Both the position numbers and the translations under genes were made by a program. DNA of 64,000 nucleotides from contig NC_081415.1 of the NCBI RefSeq assembly GCF_030272615.1, forward strand, positions 187,740,270 to 187,804,269, in the 5' to 3' direction. The notes under the pieces are model-generated. The model did not search any database. It saw nothing but the letters and a program-made list of their open reading frames with translations, and was not told the origin of the DNA. The DNA comes from Cryptomeria japonica (Eukaryota; Streptophyta; Pinopsida; Cupressales; Cupressaceae). Shown piece after piece: positions 47,097 through 58,242 of the stretch (position 1 is the stretch's first letter; each line of letters starts with the position of its first letter).

Positions 47097-48360
47097 TTGC
47101 TCAAGATAATTTTATGCAAGGATCCACAATATTCTTTCTTAATGCTTTCTCAAGATGGTGTCAATTTACCTCCTGATTTTGATGTGTCTCAACTATTGGA
47201 GGTCAACCAAGATGGTGTCAATGCTAGTGGAAATAGACATAGAGATATCCAAGTGTCTGAGTCACCTTCATCCCTTTTACAAAAACTAGACGTTCATATC
47301 CAAATGTGTACTTGGAAAAACCATAAGCAATATCATACCAATGACCTTCATATTCAAATAACTACCAATACACATATTAATGGCCAACACTTTAAGATCA
47401 ATATCAGGATACAAATCAAGGTCATACTCATGGTCATACTTACACTAAACAACCTCGTGTTTCATTTGAGGAGCACCACCATGGTCATATCCAAGGTCAA
47501 CGTCAAGATACCAACCAAGGTCATGGTCATGATCCCACTAGACAACCTCATATTTTTATTTAATGATCACAACCAAGCTAATGTTTTTAATACCCATCAT
47601 ACTCATGTTCATGATGCTCAAACTCATTCAAGGCTCTATAATCAATACTAAGGTCATATCCTAAGTGGTCAATATGACAATTACATTCCTCCTCCACCAC
47701 CTCCAAAAGACCCATATAGTTGCATTCCTCCACCCATGACCCAATATCCTAGTTATGTACCTCCTCTTAGTAGTCATTACAACACCTTCATTCCCCCTCC
47801 TCCTCCACCTGGTGGCTCAAGCATAGGGATAAATCAAAGGAACACAACACCTCCTAATGATGATTTAAAACAAGTGAAGGAATTACAACAACAAATGACT
47901 AGTATGCGTACTTTCTTTAAGAACTACATGCTTAAGGACATTTTTCCTTATCATTTTGATATAGATATACCCATACCACCCTTTCCCCCTAATTTTATGT
48001 GCCTAAATTTGATAGGTACAAGGGAAAGGGTGATCCTAAGAACCATACTAGAGAGTTCTTGAGTTCTTGTATATAATTTTCTCATGAGGATTCCTACCTA
48101 ATGCATCTTTTCCCTCATAGTCTAGGGGGGCAAGCTATGGAGTGGTTTTCATGATCACCTCTTGGGATTAGTTCATGGGGTGGCTTGGCTAAGAAATTCA
48201 TTCAAAACTTCACCTACGACACTTAATAGGATGTCTCAGTGACAACTTTATATACCACCAAACAACATAATGAGGAATATTTTTCATCATTTTAACAAAG
48301 ATGGCAAAGTTTGGCTAGTTGATGCTCATGTCATGTTGCAAAAATAAATTGGTTGAGGTG
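47097..48360 (+). pseudogene. Tat-type gag of element D
   Basis: A His/Gln/Gly-rich segment (two imperfect copies of a QDTNQGH block, 47400-47560, another frame), a Pro-rich segment (47680-47830, runs of 6-7 Pro), then the gag core at 48010-48330 with KGDPKNHTREFLSSC, SYLMHLFPHSLGGQAMEWF and LAKKFIQNF. That core is characteristic of Tat/Athila gag. Stops within it (near 48070, 48150, 48225, 48285) fall where CAA, CAG or CGA codons would be expected. Frameshifts occur near 47560 and 48000. Confidence 0.8.
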
Positions 48361-48699
48361 TTCACATCAAACCCAAATTAGGAAATTGGGTATGAAATTT
48401 GCAAATTATGCTTGACCACATTTCAAGAAGTTGTTGATAAATGCTTGTCTATTGTAAAGGTCCTTCTCGAACAATTTCTCATCAATATTTTTAAAGACGA
48501 CAAAGATGATTCTAATACAAAGGAAAAGCCTCACTTTTAGAACAAGAATAAGAATACAATAAATGATGGGGTTATGGATGCAAGCATGGCAAAATCTCTG
48601 GTAAGTTTTCCTAAAACTAATTCATCAAGAAATTAAGTAAATACCCATAGGGAAACAAGGCCTATGACACAAAGGAAATACACACCTTTGGGAGAACCA

Positions 48700-48967
48700 A
48701 TTGAGTCATAATTGTAAAATTTGGTTGCTAATAAGCATATCACTTTACCAAAAATGGCCTTTTGAGCCAAGGGTTAAGCCATCATGGTGGAATGACAATA
48801 AATTTTGTGAGTACCATATAATAAAAATGCACAATACTAGCAATTGTCATAAGCTTAAGAATCTCATTCAAGACCTTATTGAAAGTGGTGTGGTAGAAGT
48901 TGAGGGTCATCCATCAAATGAAGAACATGTGTTGTTTAAGGATCCTTTCCCTAAATATGATAAATGA
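48700..48967 (+). pseudogene. Cys/His-rich end of Tat gag
   Basis: The core motif CEYHIIKMHNTSNCHKLKN followed by LIQDLIESGVVEV is a Tat-lineage zinc-binding variant, with His in place of one Cys. The short acidic tail ends at TGA 48965. Confidence 0.78.
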
Positions 48968-49321
48968 AAATATTCCAATACTATTTCTAATGCAAACACC
49001 AATTATGCCAATGTCTCTTACGAGTATAAAATTTACCATTTTCTAAGAATGGACCATCATGTTTCTACTATAACTATCAAAGATGAAACCCATGAATGTA
49101 ATGTAACAAATCATTAGAATAAAGTTACCCTACAAGGTACAGTGTCAAAACCTACTTCATATTCTAATCAGTATGACCTTATTGAGAATCTTTCAAAGAC
49201 ACTAGCACATATATCCATTTTTGAGCTTTTACATATATCCCCTTCACATAAGGCTATCCTAGATAAAACATTGCAAGAAACTTATGTACCTATCGACCTA
49301 AATGTGGATAAATTTTAAGCC

Positions 49322-49620
49322 ATGTCAAGACACTTATATTCACCCCATCACCTTACCTTTACTGAACAAGATGATTCATATCCCCAACAACTTCACAATT
49401 CACCCCTCCTTATTGGATTTTTTGTCCATAAACATCGAATGAAGAGAGTACTTATAGATGGAGGAGCAAGTCTGAACATTTGTACCTTGAAAGTAATTCT
49501 AGAATTGGGATTCTCTAAAGAGGCTATAGATTGAAAAAAAAAGATAGTCAAATCTTATGATGATGAAGAGAACTCATCCAAAGCAATAGTCACCTTACCA
49601 ATCATAATTCGGATAGTCTA
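49322..49620 (+). pseudogene. Tat protease of element D
   Basis: HNSPLLIGFFVHKHRMKR then VLIDGGASLNICTLKVI: the aspartic protease signature with Asp-Gly-Gly, as found in Tat elements, followed by LELGFSKEAID. TGA after Asp at 49532-49534, then the reading continues in degraded form. Confidence 0.8.
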
Positions 49621-50057
49621 GTAAAAAATATGGTTTACCAAGATTTAGAGCTTGATCGAGCACCTATAACATACTCTTGGTTTGTCCTTCGATCCATGCT
49701 ATGCAATTAATTCATTCCACACAATGACATAGAATTTATCATTATTGCTGATCCAAATCCATATCTCTATTGCAAAAACATTTTTCATAAGTTCAAAGCT
49801 ATGATTCCTATAAATCAAGAAGCTAGTCCGTCTTCATCTTATATTGATCCTACAACAATAAAAGCTTCTACTGCCAAGAAACCTAATATCAAGGCTAAAG
49901 TCACATATAAAGGAATGGGATAATATATCTTACAACAATAGATGTATCTCAAACAAATTATAGACTCCACTAAGACTTATGGAAGACTACAATCTTCAAA
50001 ACCTAGAGAATAGTTACTATTAAATGGGATCCCACAACCTTTACTAGATGAACATAA

Positions 50058-50273
50058 ATGAAAGATGAAGAACTTTTTAAATTTTATTTAAGGATTCCAA
50101 AGGAACAACCAAATCAAGAGAATATTAAGATACCTACTGAAAATTCTAGAAACAGCTTCAAATTCCTACAAAAAATGAGATATGATGGTAAAGGTCTTCT
50201 TGGCTTGCCAAAACAAGGAATTGTGGAACATATCCAAACTAAATTAGTACCCAAGAAACTAAGGGCCAAATGA
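50058..50273 (+). pseudogene. G-patch-like segment of Tat pol
   Basis: FLQKMRYDGKGLLGLPKQGI matches the glycine-patch layout (hydrophobic, Met, Gly-rich loop, Leu-Gly, then Gln-Gly-Ile) seen between protease and RT in Tat/Ogre polyproteins. 71 codons, ends at TGA 50271. 50274-50722 continues as degraded linker up to the copia B insertion. Confidence 0.65.
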
Positions 50274-50722
50274 ATAGGATAGAACCTTTGAGATTGTGTT
50301 CTCCCTCCAATTCCACTAATGATATTGTACTTGAAGCACATCATCTATCAACAAATTCCAATGAATGGGAATGGGGCTCAGATATGTCATCTAGTGCCTA
50401 TGATCTTGAGGAAACTTTCAAAGAGTTGGTCAATCCTATTTTTGAAGAAAAGTTTAGATTTGGACAAACATTAGTCATGCCAAGAACAAATCAAAATGAT
50501 TCAACACCCCAAGATAAGCATGCTAGCAACAAGGCATGGATAATTTTTTTAGGATCTTAAACCCTCTAGGTCTCAAAGTTCAAGGTCTAAACCAAAAAAG
50601 GTCATAACTCCTAATACTAAGCATCCTTCTAGGAGTTTTGGTTAAACTACCTCCACAATTAAAACTAATGACAAGAGTACCAATGATGACCTTGATGACA
50701 TTATTGACATATATGAAGACTT

Positions 50723-51797
50723 TGTTAGGAACCGGAAGGACAACTGAGAGGGGTGGGTGAATCAGTTGTCAATGAATTTCAACCCAATTATAAATTACTT
50801 CAACTTAATACTTAATACCGGTAAACCAATCTTAATGCCAGTTAAACATATTAAACAGTGAATATCAATATCGGTGAAACTTAATGCATGAAACAAAAAG
50901 AGAAACATCCACAACACATAACACATAGATTTTTGACATGGAAACCCTATAAGGGGAAAAACCACGGTGGGAAACCTTACCCACAATCAGATGATACTAC
51001 TACAGATAGTATGTGTATACAAATGGGGTCTGCACATGCATAAAGGCCAACTGCCTAGAGCACACTTCTCAAATGGGAGTCGCAATGACTATAGTAGGAT
51101 GGTTAAATCCTAGAATGATGTACTGCTACAAAGTGCATCTGCAATGCTGGATTCCCGGTTTAAGATCTGATAAACAACTTCAAACCTTCCTTGAACCTTC
51201 AAATGATGTCTGCTTGTTTGCTCTATGATATGCTCATATGATCTTCAATATTCACTCATACCAGATTACAATATTATACAATTATATTACTTACATCTCA
51301 CAAATGAGATCTTACATTTATACAAAACCTACGACCAAATACTAAGGTCGGATCACTAAGAATATTACTTTCAAATCAATTACAAAATAAGTCTTGATAC
51401 AATACAAGATGTTGGCTTTAATACAATAACCAATAATAAATCATCTCCATAACGTGTTGTACAGATTTGGAATAGATAACGTGTACCGATCCATAACCTA
51501 GACCTATCTGCCGATAACAACAAATATGTCAACCCGATTAGACCAATAACCAAAACACCAAAACCAAGTATCCAAACCATGTCTTCAACATAATCAAGTG
51601 ATCTCCAGATGATAACAATTAATCATCAGTGTCGGTGAACCATATAACCTGCCGGTGAGCATATACCGGTGACTGTGCATAAGTCACTGACCTTACTAGT
51701 GAACACAATGTGCTGGTTCAACATAACCATAGATCTTCAGAAGCATAAGTGTTGACACCAATGACAAAACTAATGCAACACATCCATAATACCAACA
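50723..51797 (-). repeat. 3' LTR of copia B
   Basis: 1,075 bases, plus-strand ends TGTTAGGAAC and ATACCAACA. Contains GAGAGGGGTGGGTGAATCAG near 50740, the conserved copia LTR block at about 50930-50975, and many CCGGT motifs. Only one LTR lies in the window, so the edges come from TG/CA, the PPT and the interrupted gypsy frame. Confidence 0.82.
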
Positions 51798-51809
51798 ATC
51801 TCCCCCTTT
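51798..51809 (-). other. Polypurine tract of copia B
   Basis: The reverse complement is AAAGGGGGAGAT, next to the TGTTGG start of the LTR, identical to that of copia A. 51810-52121 is untranslated; I see nothing else in it. Confidence 0.9.
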
Positions 51810-52121
51810 GGCATTGATGGCAACACTAGATGGAAAAACATCTGAGTGCCAAAGCAAAAATGCCAAAAACCAAAAACCAACAATATCCCAAGATAGAGAT
51901 CAATACCTGAAATCAAAATGCAGAGAGTATATATCTCTCCCCTAGGAAAGTGTTTTTTCCATAGATATCTCTCCCCCTTTAACATCAAACTCCAAAGCAA
52001 TTAAGAAAATATACCAAAACATACAACCAACTACTCCCTCTGAGAAGTAGCTCTCCTCCATCAAAATCGGAAAAAGGTTTCTCTGTTAGTTTCTGTCGGT
52101 TTGATGCCAATCTTTAATCAT

Positions 52122-53556
52122 CTAAGTCTCTGTCAGTGAGGGTATTACCCCAAGCTTCTCTCTGAGATATTCAAAGGTTTCCTTAGGCAAAGGCTTTGTA
52201 AAAATATCTACAGTCTGCTCTTTAGTATTCACATAAACCAATTTCAATTTATTTGCTTCAACATTCTCTTTTAGAAAATTATACTTAATAGAAACATGTT
52301 TATTCTTAGAGTGAAATACTGGATTCTTTGATATATCAATTGCTGGTGAATTGTCACAATATATGATTATTAGTTCTTTGCATTTTACCTTTATGTCTTT
52401 CAACATTTGCTTAATCCATAATACCTAATACCCGAGTACAATTAGTTGCTACTGCAACATATTCTGATTTTGTTGTTGATAATGATGTACAACTCTTCTT
52501 TTTGCTTATCCATGAAATTAATCAGCTACCAAGAAAGAATGCACCACCAGTGGTACTCTTTCTGTCATCAACATCTCCTACCCAATCTACATCGGTGTAT
52601 GCACATAAATTAAAATTTTCATCTTTAGGATACCATAAACCAAGATTTGTTGTGCCTTGTAGGTACCGAAAAATCCTTTTTACTGCTGATTCATGATTTT
52701 CTTTAGGATTACTCTAAAATCTTGAAACAATACATATTGCATTCATTATATCAGGTCTTGTTTGTGTCAAATACAACAAACCTCCAATCATAGATTTGTA
52801 TCTTGTCAGATTAATTGGAGCTGAATCATCCTTTAATGATAATTTATCAGTTGTAGTCATAGGTTTACTTACCGGTTTAGAGTTTTCCATACCAAATTTC
52901 TTCAGTAGTTCCTTCAAGTTTTTTGTTTGACATATGAATATACCTTTATCAGTTTGTGAAATCTACAATCCTAAGAAGAATTTTATCTCACCAATCATAG
53001 ACATTTCAAATTCTTCCTGCATCTTGTTAGCAAATTCCTTACACAATCCATCTTTACCTCCAAAAATGATATCATCAACAAAAACTTCAATAACCAAGAT
53101 GTCATCATTAATCACTTTGTAATATAAGTTGTTGTTAGAATTACCTTTAGTGTAACCAAACTTCAAAATATATTTGTCCAATCTAGCATACCAAGCTCTA
53201 GGAGCTTGCTTAAATCCATAGAAAGCTTTCCTTAATCTGTAAACCATATCTTTATCATTTTTCAATGAAAATCCATCAGGCTGTTCAATGTAAACTTCCT
53301 CTTCAAGATCACCATTCAAAAATGCACAATTTACATCCATCTGATAAACTTTGTAGTTCTTACGAGCTGCAAATGCAAGAAATAATCTGACTGCCTCAAT
53401 TCTAGCTACCGGTGCAAAGGTTTCATTATAATCAATTCCCTCTTTCTATGAATATCTTTTACAAACTAATCTTTCTTTGTTCCTGATTACCTTACCATCT
53501 TCATTAATTTTATTTCTAAATACCCATTTAGTTCCAATTACATTTTTGTCTTTAGG
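52122..53556 (-). pseudogene. Copia B reverse transcriptase and RNase H
   Basis: One reading frame in several open pieces. [42 protein letters not shown], then [16 protein letters not shown] and the loop [10 protein letters not shown] (both Asp present, near 53075), [15 protein letters not shown]. Connection and RNase H: GMENSKPVSKPMTT, IGGLLYLTQTRPDI, YTDVDWVGD, CDNSPAIDISKN, DIFTKPLP. Single stops near 53450 and 52960 and at 52711-52719 are TAG; one TGA lies near 52525. Inactive as found. Confidence 0.88.
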
Positions 53557-55056
53557 CTAGGGAACTAATGTCCATGTATTGTTCTTTTCAATTTGTTCTA
53601 ATTCATCTTCCATTGCTTTTATCCAATGTTTATCTTGACATGCTTCAATAATAGATGCTGGTTTAACTTGAGAAATTAAGCATACCTCTTCATTTGATAG
53701 TCTTCCTCTTGTCATAACACCTTGATACTTATTCCCAATTATCTGATTTTCTGAGTGATTCAGTCTTACATACCTGGGTTTATTCTGATGATGTTGTTCT
53801 TCAGTCATTGTGGAATTCTCCGATGACGCCGGTGTGACTAGATCCACATTCTGTGCTAATGCAATCTGTATTGGTTCATTTATCATCATCTCAACTGCTG
53901 GTTCAGAATCTACAGACCTTGAATTTCCTCTAAAGAGTTCAATTATCTTCACATTAGCACTTTCAATGATCTTTTGCAATCTTTTATTAAAACATCTATA
54001 TTCGCTGCTCTTAGATGAATAACCATGAAATATTCCTTCATCACTTCTAGGATCAAATTTACCAACATACTCATCTCTCCTAATATAACATTTTCTTCCA
54101 AATATTCTAAAGTACTTAAGAGTGGGAGTATTACCAAACCATAGTTCATAAGGGATCTTACCGGTTTCACCTTTGATGTGAACTCTATTGAAAGTGTAAA
54201 CCGTTGTATTTACTACTTCTCTCCAGTACATGTGAGGTAGATTAGCTTCCAATATCATGCTTCTAGCTACTTCCAGAACTGTTTTGTTCTTCCTTTCCAC
54301 AATTCCATTTTGTTGAGGTGTCCGGGGTGCTGATAGTTGTCTTTTGATTCTATTCAATTCATAGAATGTATTAAATTCCTTAGATGCAAATTCACCTCCT
54401 TGATCAGATCTCAAACATTTGATTTTCTTACGGGTTTCATTCTCTACCATTTCCTTTAATAACTTGAATTTTCCAAAAGATTTTGATTTCTCCCTGAGAA
54501 AAGTAACCCAACACATTATAGAATAATCATCAATAATTAGCATAAAATATCTATCTCCCTGTATACTTCTTGTTCTTGCCAGACCACACAAGTCAATATG
54601 AATTAAATCAAGAACATTATTGGATTTCTCATAGATACTCTTAAAAGTTGTTCTAACTTGCTTTCCCATTTGACATTCCTTCCACACCGGATTATGAGGT
54701 TTCACAATCTTAGGTAAATCCCTTAATACCTTAGTTGAACTGATCTTTACAATGCAATCAAAATTTACATGACAGAGTTTCTTATGCCATAACCAACTTT
54801 CATCAATATGTGCAATCAAGCATGACTTATCACTATTATTCAAATGAAAGATATTACCTTTAGTCTGATTACAAGTTACAATCTCCAATCCAGTTCTATT
54901 TCTGATTTTGCATTTTCCATTCTTGAATTGTAACTGAAATCCCTTTTCAACTAATTGACCAACACTCAAAAGATTATGCTTCAATCCTTCAACATAATAA
55001 ATATTACCAGTATTGTGCTTACCATCCAAGGATATAGTGCCTTTTCCTTTGATCAA
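53557..55056 (-). CDS. Copia B integrase with pre-integrase region
   Basis: 499 open codons, the longest frame in the window. Residues 15-110 are the GAG-pre-integrase region (YYVEGLKHNLLSVGQLVEKG) and the HH half of the zinc finger (WLWHKKLCHVNF). The CxxC half reads WKECQMGK, so its first Cys is Trp. The core has D155 (LIHIDLCG), D218 (LRSDQGGEF) and E254 (QQNGIVERKN) with 35-residue D-E spacing. The C-terminus ends NNTWTLVP at a TAG that separates it from RT. The first codon is an internal Met, so the true polyprotein start lay upstream. Confidence 0.87.
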   Translation of the reverse strand: MIKGKGTISLDGKHNTGNIYYVEGLKHNLLSVGQLVEKGFQLQFKNGKCKIRNRTGLEIVTCNQTKGNIFHLNNSDKSCLIAHIDESWLWHKKLCHVNFDCIVKISSTKVLRDLPKIVKPHNPVWKECQMGKQVRTTFKSIYEKSNNVLDLIHIDLCGLARTRSIQGDRYFMLIIDDYSIMCWVTFLREKSKSFGKFKLLKEMVENETRKKIKCLRSDQGGEFASKEFNTFYELNRIKRQLSAPRTPQQNGIVERKNKTVLEVARSMILEANLPHMYWREVVNTTVYTFNRVHIKGETGKIPYELWFGNTPTLKYFRIFGRKCYIRRDEYVGKFDPRSDEGIFHGYSSKSSEYRCFNKRLQKIIESANVKIIELFRGNSRSVDSEPAVEMMINEPIQIALAQNVDLVTPASSENSTMTEEQHHQNKPRYVRLNHSENQIIGNKYQGVMTRGRLSNEEVCLISQVKPASIIEACQDKHWIKAMEDELEQIEKNNTWTLVP

Positions 55057-55227
55057 ACAAGCATTATCATCACCAAATATTACCAGACCTCCATTTTATT
55101 CCTAAAAAGATAATAATTTACTTTTATCACCAATCATATGATGTGAACATCAATTATCAATGATCCATTCATCTTTCTCTTCAATTTTAGCTATCAGGGC
55201 CTGCTCTATCGATGGAACAGTAGGTGT
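55057..55227 (-). pseudogene. Copia B protease remnant
   Basis: EKDEWIIDN is followed by TGA and CSHHMIGDKSKLL: the protease signature with its Asp kept but the next two residues changed to Asn and a stop. Cut off at 55228 by the LTR of element E. Confidence 0.82.
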
Positions 55228-55597
55228 TGTTGGGAGTATTTAAAACTGGGTCAAGTTTATAGGCCCATTTCAAAATTTTGCCTTGCATTTCCAAATGATT
55301 AAAATAAGTCAGTTTGAATGGCCTAGTTAGCAAGGGGGTAAAAAGGAGCCAATTGATTTTCAGAGGGTAAAGCTCGGGATTCATGTCCCACACCTTTCAT
55401 TTGGCCTATTCAGTGATGTGCAACTTTCAGAATTTATTTTGGATAAGTTTATGAGGTACCCATTTTGAGGGGTGAGCTGGAAGTGCATTTTAGGCACAAA
55501 TGCAGATTTTATGGAGTAGCCTTCTTTGAACAATTACATCTTTTGCCCTGTTGATCATCATGAAAAAATTCAAAATGGATTCAATTTTATGCATTAA

Positions 55598-56020
55598 TGT
55601 GAGTCACCCTGCAAAATTTCAGGTCTTGACGAATCCATTTGCTCAGTTTTCAAAACTGAATCCGTTTGCAGTTTGTGTGTTTTGGCAAGTCCCTGTTTCG
55701 ACAGCTAGTCGGAGCCCTGTTTTGCACAATTGTAAAACTTGCCTCAGTAAGCATCATGCCAAATTGTTTCTTCCAGGTTGATGTCAGTATAAATGGTGGG
55801 CTACATTTCAAATTTCAAGTCCTTATGAATCCGTTTGCTCAGTTTTCAAAGCTCAATCTGTTTGTAGTTTGTGATGTTTGCACAAGTGTAAAAATGTCCT
55901 AGTGAGCATCATGTTAGAATGTTTGTTCCGGGATAATTTTGGTATAAATGGTGAGCTACATTTCAAATTTCAAGCTTTTATCAATCCGTTTGATCGGTTT
56001 TCAAAAGGACTCATTTTGCC
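55598..56020 (+). repeat. Three diverged tandem units in the LTR of element E
   Basis: Units start near 55598, 55788 and 55940. Shared blocks are GTATAAATGGTG..GCTACATTTCAAATTTCAAG, AATCCGTTTG, CAGTTTTCAAA and AGTGAGCATCATG. Lengths are about 190, 150 and 80 (partial). The same array is in the second LTR near 62570-62990. Confidence 0.78.
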
Positions 56021-56697
56021 ATCAAATTCAGTTATCCGCACTTCCAGTGTTAGATCAATTAATGTAGCCGTTTTGGTGAGCACGCCGTTTGCATCCTATC
56101 AGTCGGGTGATTGAACTGAGAATTCAAAGATTTAATATGTACTTAAAGGTACCTATGTTCCAAATTTGAGGGCCTACGGAGGTCGTTTGATATTTTTGAG
56201 AAAGGCATCATGTGTTGCCAGAACATTGACTTCATCAGGTCCGCAGTGTCGACAAAGCCAGTTGGCCATTTTCGGAAATTAATATCTCTTCATTTGGGAC
56301 TCGTCTTGAGAAACCGTTTGGTAGATGTCATCCTTGTATATCAAAGTACATGCCTGTCAGATGGCGAGCTCCAGAAAGGTGTTTTGACAGGTTTGAAAAT
56401 TACGTCATCGCGTATAAATGCGAAAATTGTGGCGTAATTGCCTGAAGGATGTAAAATGCAATTTTATGATCCGAAAATGGTGTCGATCATTTCCAGAGGT
56501 ATGTTTGAGGTCCGTGAAGATACTCCAGAGGCCAGTAGCTTGAAAACGAAAATTTTTTTTAGTCGGACCCACTTTGGGGCCCGACCTAGCTCATGCCTGT
56601 GCCTTATTATTTTTATTGGCGACTTGGCCTTATGAGCATTCCCAAAATAATGTTGACATCCACGGTTGGAGTTGAATACTTATATGTTTCCCACCAG

Positions 56698-57075
56698 AGG
56701 ATAGTGCAAAATGAAGATACCTCTTATGGTCAAAACAACCAAGGCATTTTACATGCCAGATATGAGAAATGGAGGAGAAGATGTACTATCAACGCGGAGT
56801 TCAAAAGTAGAGGGATTGGTTGTATAAAAGCTAGATCTTCTTCTGATGACATTAAGTTAGCAAATGAATTCAAACTGGATGGAGTTAGTCCTCACTTGCC
56901 AAGTGAATATTATGCCTCATGGATGGAAGACTATTCTTCAGCATTAAATGGCACAAAGAATGGCTGTGTAAGAAATAGAGACCAAATATCCTCCTTGCTA
57001 TGGTATGTGGGGTTTTGTGTTTTCAAATTAATGCATATTGGCAGCCAATGTTCTTCTTGGTGGAGTGGTGAATGA
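56698..57075 (+). other. Exon-like open segment inside the LTR
   Basis: After TTTCCCACCAG (a good splice-acceptor context) a frame of 125 codons reads with normal-looking composition (GQNNQGILHARYEKWRRRC, HLPSEYYASWMEDYSSALNG) to TGA 57073. No family recognised. In the second LTR the same stretch has four amino-acid-changing and one silent difference, so there is no sign of protein-level constraint between copies. May be a fragment of a captured host gene. Confidence 0.4.
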
Positions 57076-57079
57076 AGAA

Positions 57080-57900
57080 GCAATTAAAACATTCATAGCA
57101 AATGCAAATTAGATTGTGTCTTCCCTCTCTCACATGCCCTCTTTTCTCATCTTCCCTCTTTGCTGAATGTGTATTGTTTGGATGGCAAAATAGTTACAGC
57201 AGGCAATATATTATAGTAGCAGACAGTATGAAATATTAGCAGCAAATGGAGATTTGCAACCAATGTGGCATGGTGGAAGACTGTTTTAAAGGCTTAAACA
57301 AATGCAAATTGGGTAGTGCAAAGCCATCTTCCCAAGCTCCTCCTTGCTGGAACATGGTGATTGGTAGGGGGTAGTTTAGAAGTTCTAAACCATTGCAAAG
57401 GGGCAGCAAGGAGTATAGCAGTCCAGAGCAAAGCCAGCAGCCTCCTCCTCACGTGATGTTTAACCAGTAGCAAGCTTCTAAACAAATTGAAATTAGTGCA
57501 GCAGGCTCAAGATGTGTTTAGAGTTTGCAAAGCAAGGTAAATGCCACTCCTCCACTCCTCCCACATAGATTTTGGGAAGGTTGTTTCGAAGTTTTTAGAA
57601 ACTGTGCAAATTCCATTCTCCTTCCTTGTGTGGCATGTTATGCAAACCACAGTCTTCATTCTCTCTATGCATGGTGGATGAAAAAAGAGCATTAGAGCTT
57701 TCAGAACCCCCCATTGCAGCTACAGAAAATTCCAAACAAATGCAGTGTGGTTTATGAAATAGCATTGAATTTCAAATACAAAACAAAAATTTCAAACACC
57801 TCTCCCTCACGTGAGTATGAAACCTCCAGCATCATCCCCTGCAATGTGGCGTTGAAGGAAGCTCAGAAGATTTTAAACAAATGTGAAAACGCCATTAAAA
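57080..57900 (+). repeat. Diverged repeats with AAACAAATGCAAATT cores
   Basis: AAACAAATG or GCAAATGCAAATT cores near 57098, 57297, 57480, 57600, 57733 and 57878 alternate with CTCC/CTTCC-rich stretches. Spacing is irregular (about 120-200 bases). Confidence 0.45.
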
Positions 57901-58242
57901 ACGCAGGAAAAGCTTCAAAAGGGCATTCCCAGGCATAACGTTTTATCCCACATGCACTGGGAGGTAGTTATTTTTAATGTTTATAAGTAAAAACGCACTA
58001 TACTATAATGTCTAAGCCATAAACGCTTTTGACACAAGATGCCCATGGGCGCCCAAAGTGGGCCCATGTGCGAGCACGCTTCTCAAGGTGATGGAAGAGT
58101 CAACTGGACGAAGACAAACTGGACCCCACGTAGGCACGCTTCTCGAGGCAAACAGGCAAAATTTTGCAGACGAAGGACGGGTTAACGAGCGAGCATGTTC
58201 GAGAGAGATCAACGGCTCGCGCTATTTCGCGAAGGGAAGATG

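Larger units (their letters stand above)
45774..55227 (+). mobile_element. Ty3/gypsy Tat/Ogre-lineage element D (5' part)
   Basis: Starts TGTAGATGCC at 45774 inside the LTR of copia C. It runs through a leader, gag, Tat-type protease and G-patch region to 50722, where copia B is inserted; the rest lies outside the window or beyond the nested elements. The LTR start resembles that of element T (TGTAG, then TTTAATTAAATAAAT). Its 3' LTR is not in the window. Confidence 0.7.
50723..55227 (-). mobile_element. Ty1/copia element B (5' end cut by element E)
   Basis: Minus-strand element with 3' LTR 50723-51797, PPT, RNase H/RT, integrase and the start of protease at 55057-55227, where element E interrupts it. 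Gag, PBS and 5' LTR are not in the window. Single stops but few frameshifts, so it is younger than copia C. Confidence 0.87.

Noticed and set aside
55228-57031. Segmental tandem duplication rather than LTRs for element E
   Set aside because: Kept only as an alternative: TG start, an abrupt break of copia B, and primer-site motifs favour LTRs, but the right end is outside the window.
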